Of a DNA stretch of 47,649 nt, positions 1 through 9,269 are shown one piece after another. Position 1 is the stretch's first letter. Each line of letters opens with the position of its first letter. Both the position numbers and the translations under genes were made by a program. Under the pieces are notes generated by a model. That model saw nothing but the letters and a program-made list of their open reading frames with translations. It ran no database searches and had not been told where the DNA came from. The DNA is from an uncultured Methanobrevibacter sp. (GTDB lineage Archaea; Methanobacteriota; Methanobacteria; Methanobacteriales; Methanobacteriaceae), in contig NZ_CADCJB010000015.1 in the NCBI RefSeq assembly GCF_902801725.1, positions 1 through 47,649 on the forward strand, read 5' to 3'.

Positions 1-1634
1 TTTTCATCTTCAGATACTTGATCTTTGAGTTCATCTAAGGTTTTTTCTGAAGTGTAAATTAATGAGTCTGCATTGTTTCTGATTTCGATTTCTTCTTGTC
101 TTTTAGCGTCTGCTTCAGCATTCATTTCTGCTTCTTTGACTTTTTGTTCGATTTCTTCATCGGATAATTTTGTTGAGGAAGTAATGGTAATTGCTTGTTC
201 TTTACCGGTTCCTTTATCTTTAGCAGTTACATTGATAATACCGTTTGCGTCAATATCGAATGTTACTTCAATTTGTGGAACACCTCTTGGTGCAGGTGGG
301 ATTCCTACAAGTTGGAAACGTCCAAGTGAAGTGTTGTCAGCAGCCATTTTTCTTTCCCCTTGCAATACGTTAATGTCTACAGAAGGTTGGTTGTCTGCAG
401 CTGTGGAGAATATTTGGCTTTTCTTGGTAGGAATAGTAGTGTTTCTTTCAATTAATGTAGTGGATACTCCACCTAAGGTTTCAATACCTAATGATAATGG
501 AGTTACATCTAAAAGAACGATGTCTTTAATTTCTCCAGCTAATACTCCTCCTTGAATAGCAGCACCCATGGATACACATTCCATTGGGTCAATACCACGT
601 TCAACTGGTTTTCCTATGAATTTTTCAACAAATTGCTGTACGATTGGCATTCTGGTAGGTCCACCAACTAAGATGATTTTATCAATTTCAGATTTACTCA
701 TTTTTGCATCATCTAATGCTTGTTGCATTGGTTTACCAGATTTTTCAACAATTGAATCAACGAGCTCTTCTAATTTAGCTCTTGTAAGTGAAATGATTAA
801 GTTTTTAGGGCTTCCGTCAGCTCCCATTGCAATGAATGGTAAGTTTACTTCGGTAGTTGTGGTGGTGGACAATTCGATTTTTGCTTTTTCAGCAGCTTCT
901 CTTAATCTTTGTACTGCTTGGTCGTTGTCCATTAAGTCAATTCCTTCTTTAGCTTTGAATTCATCAGCTAAGTATTTGATTAATACGTTATCCATATCGG
1001 TACCCCCGAGTTGGGTGTCCCCGCTGGTGGATCTTACTTCAAATACTCCTCCACCGAATTCCATGATGGTTACGTCTAAGGTACCTCCACCTAAATCGTA
1101 TACCATAATGTTCATGTCATCTTCTTCTGCTTTGTCAAGACCGTATGCGAGGCTTGCAGCGGTTGGTTCGTTTACGAGTCTTACAACATCTAATCCTGCA
1201 ATGGTTCCTGCATCTTTGGTTGCAGTCCTTTGGTTGTCGTCAAAGTATGCTGGTACGGTAATTACTGCTTTTTCAATAGGTTCTCCTAAGAAAGTTTCAG
1301 CATCTTTTTTGATTTTTTGCAAGATGAATGCGGAAATTTCCTGTGGGGAATATTGTTTTCCGTTTACAGTTACTTTGTGGTCAGTACCCATACTTCTTTT
1401 AATTGCACTGATGGTGTTTTCAGGGTTGGTAACTGCTTGTCTTCTAGCAGGTTCACCGACTAACATTTGACCGTCATCAGTAAATGCAACATAACTTGGG
1501 AAGGATTTACCGTATTGACTTGCTCCTTCAGCGGAAGGAATTGGGGTTGGTTTACCTCCTACAAGTACAGATGCAGCTGAATTACTTGTTCCTAAATCGA
1601 TACCAATAATTTTTTCTTTTTTAGCGTCAGACAT
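1..1634 (-). CDS. dnaK: Chaperone DnaK (Hsp70), C-terminus cut by window edge
   Basis: Hsp70 chaperone: ATP-driven binding of unfolded proteins in the cytoplasm, working with GrpE and DnaJ. Translating the minus strand from 1634 gives an N-terminus with the phosphate-binding motif [11 protein letters not shown], then the actin-like ATPase motifs [11 protein letters not shown] and LVGGPTRMP, the interdomain linker ([15 protein letters not shown]) and most of the substrate-binding domain. About 544 residues are present; the family is usually about 600-640, so the C-terminal lid runs off the left edge. The start ATG at 1634 is preceded by GGTGATAAT, a good ribosome site. grpE lies 43 bp upstream on the same strand, so grpE-dnaK is an operon. 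The ATPase motifs look intact. Confidence 0.97.
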   Translation of the reverse strand, partial: MSDAKKEKIIGIDLGTSNSAASVLVGGKPTPIPSAEGASQYGKSFPSYVAFTDDGQMLVGEPARRQAVTNPENTISAIKRSMGTDHKVTVNGKQYSPQEISAFILQKIKKDAETFLGEPIEKAVITVPAYFDDNQRTATKDAGTIAGLDVVRLVNEPTAASLAYGLDKAEEDDMNIMVYDLGGGTLDVTIMEFGGGVFEVRSTSGDTQLGGTDMDNVLIKYLADEFKAKEGIDLMDNDQAVQRLREAAEKAKIELSTTTTTEVNLPFIAMGADGSPKNLIISLTRAKLEELVDSIVEKSGKPMQQALDDAKMSKSEIDKIILVGGPTRMPIVQQFVEKFIGKPVERGIDPMECVSMGAAIQGGVLAGEIKDIVLLDVTPLSLGIETLGGVSTTLIERNTTIPTKKSQIFSTAADNQPSVDINVLQGERKMAADNTSLGRFQLVGIPPAPRGVPQIEVTFDIDANGIINVTAKDKGTGKEQAITITSSTKLSDEEIEQKVKEAEMNAEADAKRQEEIEIRNNADSLIYTSEKTLDELKDQVSEDE

Positions 1635-1677
1635 AATTATCACCTATTTTTTTATTTAATAATATAATAAACTTGAT

Positions 1678-2229
1678 TTATTTTTTGCAAACTATAACTT
1701 TGGAGTATTTGAGGACTTTGTCTTTATACATGTATCCTTTCATCAGTTCATCTATAACATATCCGTTTTCAACATCATCGGATTCTTGAACCATAAGCGC
1801 CTCATGCTTGTTCAGGTCAAATTTTTCGCCTTTTGCAGGTATTTCTTCAACGCCTTCTTTTGTCAAGATATCTTTAAATTTGTTGTAAATGAGTTCTACT
1901 CCTTCTTTTAAGTCATTTTCATTTTCAATTTCTAAAGCTCTGCCGAAATCTTCATAACAATCAATGAATTCTTTTATGATGTCCTCATTAGCGAATTTGA
2001 TAATTTCCTTATTCTGCTTTTCAGTTATTTTTTTGAAATTTTCGAAATCTGCTTGAAGTCTTTGGGATAAAGCGATGTATTCTTGAGTTTCATTTTCTTG
2101 TTTTTCAAGATCTTCCTTGAGTTTGGTCAGTTCTTCGTCTTTGAGAGCTAACTCTTCAAGAAGTTCATCGTAACTTTCTTGATTATCTTGAGTTTCAACT
2201 TCAGTTTCGCCTTTATTTTCATCAGTCAT
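1678..2229 (-). CDS. grpE: Nucleotide exchange factor GrpE
   Basis: GrpE releases ADP from DnaK. The 183-residue protein has the usual order: an acidic, disordered N-terminus (about 1-20), a long coiled coil (about 20-85), and a C-terminal beta domain with the family pattern around FDLNKHEALM and the ending KVLKYSKVIVCKK. Length is normal for the family. It is the first gene of the operon with dnaK. The upstream sequence GGGTG just before CGTATG may serve as ribosome site. It faces the ArsR-type regulator at 2474 across a 244-bp spacer holding operator-like repeats, so it may share that regulator; this last point is inference. Confidence 0.95.
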   Translation of the reverse strand: MTDENKGETEVETQDNQESYDELLEELALKDEELTKLKEDLEKQENETQEYIALSQRLQADFENFKKITEKQNKEIIKFANEDIIKEFIDCYEDFGRALEIENENDLKEGVELIYNKFKDILTKEGVEEIPAKGEKFDLNKHEALMVQESDDVENGYVIDELMKGYMYKDKVLKYSKVIVCKK

Positions 2230-2392
2230 ACGTGCACCCTTTTCTTGTTTTTTGAAAAACTTTTGTAATAACTCTCCATCGAGAATAGTATTCTTTAAGT
2301 TCTTTAATATTGGTTTTGGGAATTTATGGACATATAGGAAAATGGTTCATCAAACAAGAGTTATTACTTTAAGTTTTTTTGAACCAAATATT

Positions 2393-2450
2393 AAAGTAAC
2401 AAAAAGTTATCTTTCTCTTACTATATTATAGTAACAAAAAGTTATATAAA
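2393..2450 (+). promoter_or_regulatory. Twin operator-like repeats overlapping TATA box of HTH regulator
   Basis: The 15-mer GTAACAAAAAGTTAT occurs twice exactly, at 2396-2410 and 2431-2445 (35 bp apart, about three and a third helical turns). Its core TAAC-AAAAA-GTTA is a dyad. The second copy runs directly into TTATATAAA (about 2442-2450), the likely TATA box of the regulator that starts at 2474, about 26 nt downstream, so the mRNA is probably leaderless. A diverged arm (ATTACTTTA, facing TAAAGTAAC) lies just upstream. This is what an autorepression site would look like; binding itself is inferred. Confidence 0.6.
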
Positions 2451-2473
2451 GGTTTCGATATAATAGTATAATT

Positions 2474-3049
2474 ATGACTAACACAAACGACATTGAGAAA
2501 AATAATAACTATCGCAAAAACGACAATTCTCCTAGAGGTCATATAGAAATTAGAGGACATTACAATGATGACCTCGGAGAGATTGACGAAGAAGATATCC
2601 TTGATGTATTAGGTTGTAAGACTAGAAGAGACATTATAAATCTTTTAAGGGAAGAACCTATGTTTGTTAGTGAAATTTCAAATGAGCTGGACATCGGTCA
2701 AAAAGCGATTATAGCTCATTTGCGTGCTATGGAAGATATAGGTATCCTAAATTCTTCTTATAAAAAGATTTTAAGAGGGCGTCCTCGTAAATACTATGAT
2801 TTACAGAATGAAGTTAACATCCACATTACTATTAACCGCAATAGTTTCGATGTTAATTTTTCAGATGAGATTCTCAATACGTTACAACTTCCATCAGGGG
2901 ACGAATGGTCTAAATTATTGGATATTGAAAGAAGAATCGATGACGGACAGCTTGAAGCTATTGATGAATTGAAAAATCAGATAAGATTATACGGCAACCT
3001 TTTGGACAGGGCCGAGTATATTCTTGAGAGAACTTTGAGAAGAAGATGA
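2474..3049 (+). CDS. ArsR-family winged-helix transcriptional regulator
   Basis: A 191-residue DNA-binding protein. After a polar N-terminus (1-35), residues about 38-110 form an ArsR-type winged helix: the stretch around DVLGCKTRRDIINLL (helix 1), the recognition helix region IGQKAIIAHLRAME, and a wing with the RGRPRKYYDL motif typical of archaeal members. The C-terminal half (about 115-191) is charged and helical and probably dimerises. No ribosome site precedes the ATG; the TATA box spacing suggests a leaderless transcript. The gene is divergent from grpE-dnaK. ArsR-type proteins act as heat-shock repressors in some archaea (Phr of Pyrococcus, HSR1 of Archaeoglobus), so a heat-shock role is plausible but inferred from position only. 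Confidence 0.85.
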   Translation: MTNTNDIEKNNNYRKNDNSPRGHIEIRGHYNDDLGEIDEEDILDVLGCKTRRDIINLLREEPMFVSEISNELDIGQKAIIAHLRAMEDIGILNSSYKKILRGRPRKYYDLQNEVNIHITINRNSFDVNFSDEILNTLQLPSGDEWSKLLDIERRIDDGQLEAIDELKNQIRLYGNLLDRAEYILERTLRRR

Positions 3050-3070
3050 CTTCGTTGTTGGTCATTGACT

Positions 3071-3110
3071 GTTTGAATTAACTTCAAACATTTCTTTTTT
3101 ACTTTTTTTT
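3071..3110. terminator. Convergent terminator hairpin
   Basis: GTTTGAA (3071-3077) pairs perfectly with TTCAAAC (3083-3089) around a 5-nt loop, followed by T-rich runs at 3091-3110. It lies between the convergent ends of the ArsR-type regulator and hypF and could serve the plus-strand gene. Confidence 0.6.
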
Positions 3111-3117
3111 AGCGTTA

Positions 3118-5358
3118 TTATATTTTTTTAGCGACAATAGCCTGGCCCAGTGAAACGGATCCGTCTCCGGCACAGGTGTTTAAATGCTGAATGAACCTGC
3201 AATCGTTATTTTCAATGTAATTTTTAATGGTTTGGCTTATGGCTTCGTTGTATAGAACTCCTCCGGTTGCACCGATGTCAGCCACATTCTTTCTGGTTGC
3301 CGCATCTATGGCAAGTTCACCAAGTCCTTTTGCAACTGCTTTTTGGCCTGCTGATGCAACATCAGCCTTTTTTTCTCCATTTTGATATAGTCTTACGACT
3401 TCCCTTAGGATTTCAGTTGTATTCAGCATATTGTTTTCGATTATCACAGGAATGTCCAGTTCCTTGGTGGCATAATATGCCGCAGATTCAAGCTTCATGG
3501 AACATTCTCCCTCATATGTTCGCTCATGACAGATTTCAAGAGCCACTGCCATTGAATCAAGAACCCTTCCGGTACTGGTTGTTTTGCCGACATTGATTCC
3601 AGCATCAATCTGCTTAAAGATATTTCTGATTTCGATTTCGCCATATTTGAAGTAATCAATGTAATTGCTGATTAAATCTTCATCTTTCAGGATGCTTGTA
3701 AGCATTCTTGCAGGATATCTGGTTGCAACATCTCCTCCAGGCATTAATTGGGGCTCAAGATGGCCTAACCGTTCAAAGGTATTGATGTCGGTGTAGAGAA
3801 TTTCTCCTCCCCAGCTTGTGCCGTCACTTCCATAACCTACTCCATCAGCAGTGATTGCAATCATCTCATCAATTCCATGGTCGTTTGCAAGTGCAACTGC
3901 ATGTGCATGATGATGCTGAACCGGCAACACTTTTGCACCGTGTCTCTCCCCCAATTCATGTGCGAGCCTTGTTGTGAAGAAGTGGGGGTGCATGTCGCAT
4001 GCAATTACGTCAAAATCGTTGATTTTTGTAATCCTTTCCATATTTTCAATGGCATTTTTCAGAAATTCCAATGTTTTAGGCTTGTTTGTATTTCCGATGT
4101 GCTGTGACGGATATGCCCTGTCTCCACGGGCAATTGAAAAGGTAACGTCAAGTTCAGGACCTAATGATAAAACGTCAAGGTCATTGACATCATATTTGAT
4201 TGTATAAGGTTCTGGTGTGTATCCCCGTGATCTTCTAATGAATGACAGCTCATTATTCCTGAATCTGATTACGGAATCATCGCATCTGTTTAGGATTCTG
4301 CGGTTATGGACTAATGAGTAGTCATTGACTCCGTTGATGATTTCGCTGTTTTCAATCATCATAGGTTCTCCAGGAATATTTGCTGATGTCATGACATATG
4401 TGTCAATATCTCCTTCATCAAAAAGCAGATAATGCATCGGAGAGTATGGAAGCATCACTCCAATGTTGTGAAGTCCGGGAGATAGGCTTTCTGGAAACGG
4501 ATAATTGTCTTTTTTCTTTAAAATCACAATTGGCCTTTTGTTGGAAGTTATTGTGCTGATTTCCTTTTCGGACAGTTGAGCATAATTTTGAACGGATTTT
4601 AAATCTTTGCTCATGACTGCAAAAGCCTGATTCGGACGGTTAAGGCGGTTTCTCAGTTCCCTTATTGCCTTATCGTTATATGCATCCACGACCAGATGTG
4701 TTCCTCCGATTCCCTTGATGGCTAAAATTTTTCCCTCTTCAAGAATCTCCGCCCCTTTTTTAATGGGATTTTCAACATTCAATTTGTCTGACCCTTCATA
4801 TATTGCCATTTGGGGCCCGCAGTCACTGCAGCATATTGCTTCGCCGTGGTAACGTCTGTCAAGAGGCTGCTTATATTCCACAAGACAATTTTCACATAGG
4901 GGAAATTCCTCCATTGAAGTTCTAATCCTATCATAGGGCACGCTTTCGATTACAGTAAACCTCGGACCACAGTCGGTGCATGCATTGAATGCATATTTGT
5001 AGCGTCTGTCCTTAGGATTTCTTATTTCCTCTAGGCATTTGTCGCATATTGCAATGTCTGGTGGAATAACGCTTACTCCGGAATATGAATCGCCGCTTTC
5101 GATTATTTCAAACGAATCATAGTTTTCAGCTTCGATTTCTTCAACATCCATAAAATCGATTTTGGCTATTGGGGGCAATTCCTTCGGAAGTCTTTCAATA
5201 AAATCAGTTGTATTTTCGCCCTCAATAATGATTTCGACAACATTTCCAAGATTTCTGACATATCCATTAAGATTCAAGTCAGATGCCAGCCTATATACGT
5301 ATGGCCGGAATCCCACACCCTGGACTATTCCCTGTGTCAAAACCTTTTGAGCTTTCAT
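3118..5358 (-). CDS. hypF: Carbamoyltransferase HypF (hydrogenase maturation)
   Basis: HypF turns carbamoyl phosphate and ATP into a carbamoyl group on HypE, the source of the cyanide ligands of [NiFe]-hydrogenases. The domains are in the family order: acylphosphatase-like (GIVQGVGFRPYVYRLA near the N-terminus), two zinc-finger-like CxxC pairs (CDKCLEE, CTDCGP, CENC, CSDCGP, about 105-190), a YrdC-like domain, and a Kae1-like domain with HHHAHAVA. The protein is 746 residues, normal for HypF. The open frame runs further upstream, but the start is set at 5358 because the acylphosphatase domain begins there and the TATA palindrome at 5377-5394 sits about 27 nt before it. It is divergent from larB. 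Confidence 0.96.
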   Translation of the reverse strand: MKAQKVLTQGIVQGVGFRPYVYRLASDLNLNGYVRNLGNVVEIIIEGENTTDFIERLPKELPPIAKIDFMDVEEIEAENYDSFEIIESGDSYSGVSVIPPDIAICDKCLEEIRNPKDRRYKYAFNACTDCGPRFTVIESVPYDRIRTSMEEFPLCENCLVEYKQPLDRRYHGEAICCSDCGPQMAIYEGSDKLNVENPIKKGAEILEEGKILAIKGIGGTHLVVDAYNDKAIRELRNRLNRPNQAFAVMSKDLKSVQNYAQLSEKEISTITSNKRPIVILKKKDNYPFPESLSPGLHNIGVMLPYSPMHYLLFDEGDIDTYVMTSANIPGEPMMIENSEIINGVNDYSLVHNRRILNRCDDSVIRFRNNELSFIRRSRGYTPEPYTIKYDVNDLDVLSLGPELDVTFSIARGDRAYPSQHIGNTNKPKTLEFLKNAIENMERITKINDFDVIACDMHPHFFTTRLAHELGERHGAKVLPVQHHHAHAVALANDHGIDEMIAITADGVGYGSDGTSWGGEILYTDINTFERLGHLEPQLMPGGDVATRYPARMLTSILKDEDLISNYIDYFKYGEIEIRNIFKQIDAGINVGKTTSTGRVLDSMAVALEICHERTYEGECSMKLESAAYYATKELDIPVIIENNMLNTTEILREVVRLYQNGEKKADVASAGQKAVAKGLGELAIDAATRKNVADIGATGGVLYNEAISQTIKNYIENNDCRFIQHLNTCAGDGSVSLGQAIVAKKI

Positions 5359-5376
5359 AGATATATTATTTAAGTT

Positions 5377-5394
5377 AAATTTTATATAAAATTT
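5377..5394. promoter_or_regulatory. Palindromic TATA element shared by hypF and larB
   Basis: An 18-bp perfect palindrome (AAATTTTATATAAAATTT) sits in the 52-bp gap between two divergent genes. Its centre is about 27 nt from the hypF ATG (5358) and about 26 nt from the larB ATG (5411), the usual archaeal TATA-to-start-site distance on each side. Neither gene has a clear ribosome site, so both mRNAs are probably leaderless and fired from one symmetric TATA box. Confidence 0.65.
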
Positions 5395-5410
5395 TATCCT
5401 AAGTAATACT

Positions 5411-6172
5411 ATGAAAGATATTCTTGAAAGATTGGTTGAAGGGGAAATTGATATTGGCGAGGCAGAAAATCTTCTGAAGGCAGATGCTATTTTGGAGTTT
5501 GATGATGTCGCCAAGTTTGACATTAAAAGGGATAATCGTACAGGATTTCCGGAAGCCATTTTTGCGCAAAGCAAGGATTATGATGATTTGATTTTAATAA
5601 TAAGGAAGTTTCTCCAAAAAAGTAGCGATGATTTGATTATAACAAGGTTGTCTAATGAAAGATATGAAAGGATTCTAAATGACCTGGGGAATGATTCACT
5701 TATTTTTGACTATAACAAGAGGGCCAAAATTTTAGTTATCAGAAAGGAAGTCGCAAAAAAAGAGCCAATTGCAAAAATAGGTATTATCACTGCTGGAACT
5801 TCAGACATCGCTGTTGCTGAAGAAGCTAAAGTGATTGTTGAGGAAGGAGGATGTGAAGCTATTACTTCTTATGACATAGGCGTTGCAGGAATTCACAGGC
5901 TGTTTCCACAGATTGCTCATATGGTTAAGGAGGGCGTTCGTGCATTCATCGTCTGTGCAGGAATGGAAGGTGCACTTCCTTCAGTTGTTGCTGGACTGGT
6001 TGATGTTCCGGTCATTGGTGTTCCCACTTCCATCGGATATGGCGTTGGAGAAGGAGGAAGGGTTGCTCTTGATGCAATGCTCCAGTCATGCGCTCCGGGC
6101 ATAGCTGTTGTAAATATCGACAACGGATTTGGGGCGGGTGTATTCGCTCTTACAATAGTGAACTCTGATTAA
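5411..6172 (+). CDS. larB: LarB, nickel-pincer cofactor biosynthesis carboxylase
   Basis: LarB carboxylates and hydrolyses nicotinic acid adenine dinucleotide to pyridinium-3,5-biscarboxylic acid mononucleotide, the first step toward the nickel-pincer nucleotide of LarA-type racemases. The 253-residue protein has a variable N-terminal half (1-120) and a PurE-like C-terminal half with [43 protein letters not shown], and the ending motif [12 protein letters not shown]. Length fits the family. The start follows a TATA palindrome by about 26 nt with no ribosome site. It sits next to hypF, so two nickel-enzyme maturation genes share a promoter region. No larC, larE or larA is seen in the window. 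Confidence 0.93.
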   Translation: MKDILERLVEGEIDIGEAENLLKADAILEFDDVAKFDIKRDNRTGFPEAIFAQSKDYDDLILIIRKFLQKSSDDLIITRLSNERYERILNDLGNDSLIFDYNKRAKILVIRKEVAKKEPIAKIGIITAGTSDIAVAEEAKVIVEEGGCEAITSYDIGVAGIHRLFPQIAHMVKEGVRAFIVCAGMEGALPSVVAGLVDVPVIGVPTSIGYGVGEGGRVALDAMLQSCAPGIAVVNIDNGFGAGVFALTIVNSD

Positions 6173-6214
6173 AGGAGTTATATAAAAATTTGAGGTTTTG
6201 AAGGGGATGTGAAG

Positions 6215-8740
6215 CTAATCCTTAAGAGGAAGTCTTTTTATTGCTTCATGAACTCTTTTACAGTTGTTTTTGTCGTTGAATAAGAAAAAGTCATCGATTC
6301 TTTTGGAATATTTATCTTTTATTTTGCACTGATTTTCGATGTAGTATATTATTATGTCAACAAGTTCATCTTCATCTTTACACACTTCTCCCATTCCCAT
6401 TGTTTCATAGTCAAAGTAGCTCTCTTCAAGATTGAAATGGTAATCCTCTCCGTACTGGTAGTAGATAACAGGCTTATACAAGTATGCAAAATCAAAAGCT
6501 ACGGATGAATAATCAGTAATAAGCAGTGATCCGTTGTTGAATAATGTCTGAAACTTGGTTTTTTCATAGTCGATTTTAACATAATCGTTTTCATCAAACA
6601 GATTAATGAAATTATAAACGTTTGGATGCGGCCTGAAAATAATATCATATCCATATTCGCGCGCTTTTTCGATTAGTCTTTCATTATTTATCAGGCTATT
6701 GAATCTTTTGAAATATTCGGTTTCTTCGATATATTCATTTGATTTCCTGGTTAGATACCTTCTCCAGGATGGCATGATTATGATTTCATGTTTGTCCTCA
6801 ACATTTTTCAGATTGTCATATCTTGGCAGGCCCCGCAGCTGAACTACGCCCTTTCCATAATTATAAGGGAATTTGAAAGTTGAATCATATTCTCTCTTTG
6901 AGCTTACCAAAAAGAAGCATATATTCATGTTCTTTTTGTTTAACCAGTCGGAAATATTGTCTTTAAGGATTCCATGCTGTAAAAATATGTTATTTGATTT
7001 TGGAAGTCCTGCAAAAAATGGATAGCCTCCCCAGAAAGGATAAACTATTTCATTATCCGGATGTGATGAAATGATGTTTTCCACATACAATCCCATGAAT
7101 CTGTGTTTGATGGATTTGTAGGGTATGATTTTTCCAATCTTTTCAATTTCTGCATAATCTTCGCTTTTGGAATCCAAAACAAAGTATTTTTCGATATCCT
7201 CATTTTGTTTGACTGAATATTTGAATAGATGAAGTCCGTTGTCATCGGATTCTGTAGGACGGTCCATGTAAAACCATATTCTTTTATTTCTAAAAATTGG
7301 ATACCCGGCCATGTAAAGCATTCTAAATGGAATTGCCTTGTAAGCGCTTGGATTGCGTGTTTTAACAAGATTCACTAATGCTTTTGCTTCTTCCTTAATC
7401 CAGTTAAGTGTTGTCTTCTTTTTTATATGGATGCTGTTGTTTTTCAATATGCTTATGAAATGTCTGGTTTTGGCATAGCCTACACTTCTTGAGAAGTTGC
7501 ACGGCCTTGAAAAATCAATGTCCAATTTTTTGTTTTCTGATTCATATCCAAGTTCATATCTTCTGTCGGTCGATAAGGGGATATGTGCTTCAATTGAATA
7601 ATTTGATGCATATTTGTGCCCCAAGCTATACCTGTCATATTGGGGAAATTCTTTTATTTCAGTGTTTATTTTTTCACCGTTAACCAGTAAGTCAAGGGGT
7701 CGGGGTGAAACATTCGTTATGCTGGCCAGTATATTCAATTCATTATTTATAATGTCATAAACATCGACAAATACGGTATTAAGACTCAATTTGTCCTTTA
7801 ATTCCTCAGGAATTTCGCCATATTTCATTAAGAATAAAAATATCTTAGTATCGTTTTCAATTAGGATGTTGTTTAGGATTATGTCGTCGTCAATTTGATT
7901 TACAGGGTTTTTTAATTCGGATAGGTCTATTTCATCATTTGATGCTTCAATTGTCGAAAGCCATTTCAGCTGGTTCACCAATTCAAACTGCACAAATTTA
8001 GCTACTTCCCCGAATTTGGCTCTGCTTTTTTCTATTATTCTGTTAAGATTCTCGTCAATGAATTTTGAATATGTATCATTGTCGATGATGAAGTCTTCAG
8101 TTGGAAGAATCTTCTCTTCTATATTTTCAATGTACAGTCCTCCATCCTTGCAAATTCCCATTTGAGGATGATTTATTGTAATTTCATTGAGAATAGTGTT
8201 GAACTCAGCATATCCATTTAAAAATTGCAGATTGTCGGCATATTCTCTTTTAATAATGGTTGAAAGACCTAGAAGTTGTGCCTGTTCGGGATTTTCATAC
8301 AAATCGAAGACTCTTGAACTTTTAATTTCATAATTCAGGTATCTTTCCAGTTTTCCGTTTTTATAGTAGTATGCAGGCAATACTAGTGTGGTGATGTTGG
8401 GATTATTTTCAATAAACTTTAGGGATTTTTCAAATGTTTCTTCGGAAAGATAATCATTTGCTTTTATAAAAAGAATATACTCTCCACTTACATTTTCAAG
8501 CCAGTCATTGCATATATTTGGTGATGTTGCGGTAACATGTTGTATATTGTTTGGATATTTGTCAATATACTCATTGCAGGTCTTTTGAGTTTTGCTTAAT
8601 GCATCATCTATGATTATGACTTCAATATTGTCATTAAAATGTAATGTTTGATTAATTAGGGAGGTGAGTGTTTTTTCAATTCCTTCATTTGAATTGTTTG
8701 ACAACAATATTACAGAAAATTTAAATTCACTCAACTTCAT
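6215..8740 (-). CDS. Bifunctional GT2 glycosyltransferase / CDP-glycerol glycerophosphotransferase-like (TagF-like)
   Basis: Likely builds a phosphate-linked surface polymer. Residues about 5-210 are a GT-A family 2 domain (FSVILLSNN start, VIIIDDA, then the KAND metal-site region). The C-terminal part (about 450-840) matches CDP-glycerol glycerophosphotransferases: LQHGILKDN, RGLPRYDNL, IIFRPHPN and LITDYSSVAFDFAYL. The middle (about 210-450) is not recognised. The protein is 841 residues. The frame extends to 8788 but would overlap the upstream gene; the ATG at 8740 directly abuts an AGAGGA ribosome site, so a TTG at 8734 with proper spacing is a real alternative. It is the last gene of the ABC export operon. 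The donor substrate is unknown. Confidence 0.85.
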   Translation of the reverse strand: MKLSEFKFSVILLSNNSNEGIEKTLTSLINQTLHFNDNIEVIIIDDALSKTQKTCNEYIDKYPNNIQHVTATSPNICNDWLENVSGEYILFIKANDYLSEETFEKSLKFIENNPNITTLVLPAYYYKNGKLERYLNYEIKSSRVFDLYENPEQAQLLGLSTIIKREYADNLQFLNGYAEFNTILNEITINHPQMGICKDGGLYIENIEEKILPTEDFIIDNDTYSKFIDENLNRIIEKSRAKFGEVAKFVQFELVNQLKWLSTIEASNDEIDLSELKNPVNQIDDDIILNNILIENDTKIFLFLMKYGEIPEELKDKLSLNTVFVDVYDIINNELNILASITNVSPRPLDLLVNGEKINTEIKEFPQYDRYSLGHKYASNYSIEAHIPLSTDRRYELGYESENKKLDIDFSRPCNFSRSVGYAKTRHFISILKNNSIHIKKKTTLNWIKEEAKALVNLVKTRNPSAYKAIPFRMLYMAGYPIFRNKRIWFYMDRPTESDDNGLHLFKYSVKQNEDIEKYFVLDSKSEDYAEIEKIGKIIPYKSIKHRFMGLYVENIISSHPDNEIVYPFWGGYPFFAGLPKSNNIFLQHGILKDNISDWLNKKNMNICFFLVSSKREYDSTFKFPYNYGKGVVQLRGLPRYDNLKNVEDKHEIIIMPSWRRYLTRKSNEYIEETEYFKRFNSLINNERLIEKAREYGYDIIFRPHPNVYNFINLFDENDYVKIDYEKTKFQTLFNNGSLLITDYSSVAFDFAYLYKPVIYYQYGEDYHFNLEESYFDYETMGMGEVCKDEDELVDIIIYYIENQCKIKDKYSKRIDDFFLFNDKNNCKRVHEAIKRLPLKD

Positions 8741-8747
8741 TCCTCTA

Positions 8748-9254
8748 TTAATCTTGTGATTGCTTATAGTCTGGATGCATTGTTTCAATTATGAAGTCCA
8801 AATCTTCATTCACTTTCTTCATGCTTTTATATCCATTCATAAGTATACAATAAGCGCGATGATCTTTATAGAAACATGAAATGATTAATGTGTCGTTGTC
8901 CGACTTTAGCATTGACTGGTAGACGGTCACTTTATTGATTTTTACAGTTTTATTTGTGATATTATCGTAATCATCTTGCTCTTGGAACGCCGCACTCATA
9001 TTGCCTAAAATGTTTTTAATATCTCTTCTTTTTTCGAAATCCAGGATTTCAATTTTTTCAGTATTCTTTTTATTGTATAGCTCTACTGAATATGATTCGG
9101 AGCCGCTGACTGCGAAACCGTCAGGTATTGTAATTGTAGTTTTACTGAATGTAGCAATTGCACTTCCTACGGTATTTGAATTGTCCACTATATAGTACAT
9201 GGACCCAACTCCTACAACAAGTATTATTATAATTAATGCCCATCTTTTATCCAT
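8748..9254 (-). CDS. Hypothetical membrane-anchored protein in the polymer export operon
   Basis: A 168-residue protein with one N-terminal membrane segment (about residues 4-26, WALIIIILVVGVGSMYYIV), then a polar outer domain with two Cys near the C-terminus (CFYKDHRAYC). No family is recognised; similar short one-TM proteins with an outer alpha/beta domain are common in Methanobrevibacter. The ATG at 9254 is preferred over the TTG two codons earlier because AGGG lies 7 nt before it. It sits between the ABC ATPase and the TagF-like gene on the same strand, with small gaps, so it is co-transcribed. A role at the cell surface is inferred from context. Confidence 0.7.
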   Translation of the reverse strand: MDKRWALIIIILVVGVGSMYYIVDNSNTVGSAIATFSKTTITIPDGFAVSGSESYSVELYNKKNTEKIEILDFEKRRDIKNILGNMSAAFQEQDDYDNITNKTVKINKVTVYQSMLKSDNDTLIISCFYKDHRAYCILMNGYKSMKKVNEDLDFIIETMHPDYKQSQD

Positions 9255-9269
9255 TTTCAAACCCTTTTT

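Noticed and set aside
73-1470. Two long plus-strand open frames
   Set aside because: They are shadows of dnaK on the minus strand; Ser/Leu-rich, no ribosome site, and dnaK is unmistakable there.
5359-5574. N-terminal extension of hypF to 5574
   Set aside because: The extra 72 residues overlap larB and lack HypF similarity; the TATA palindrome would then lie inside the gene.
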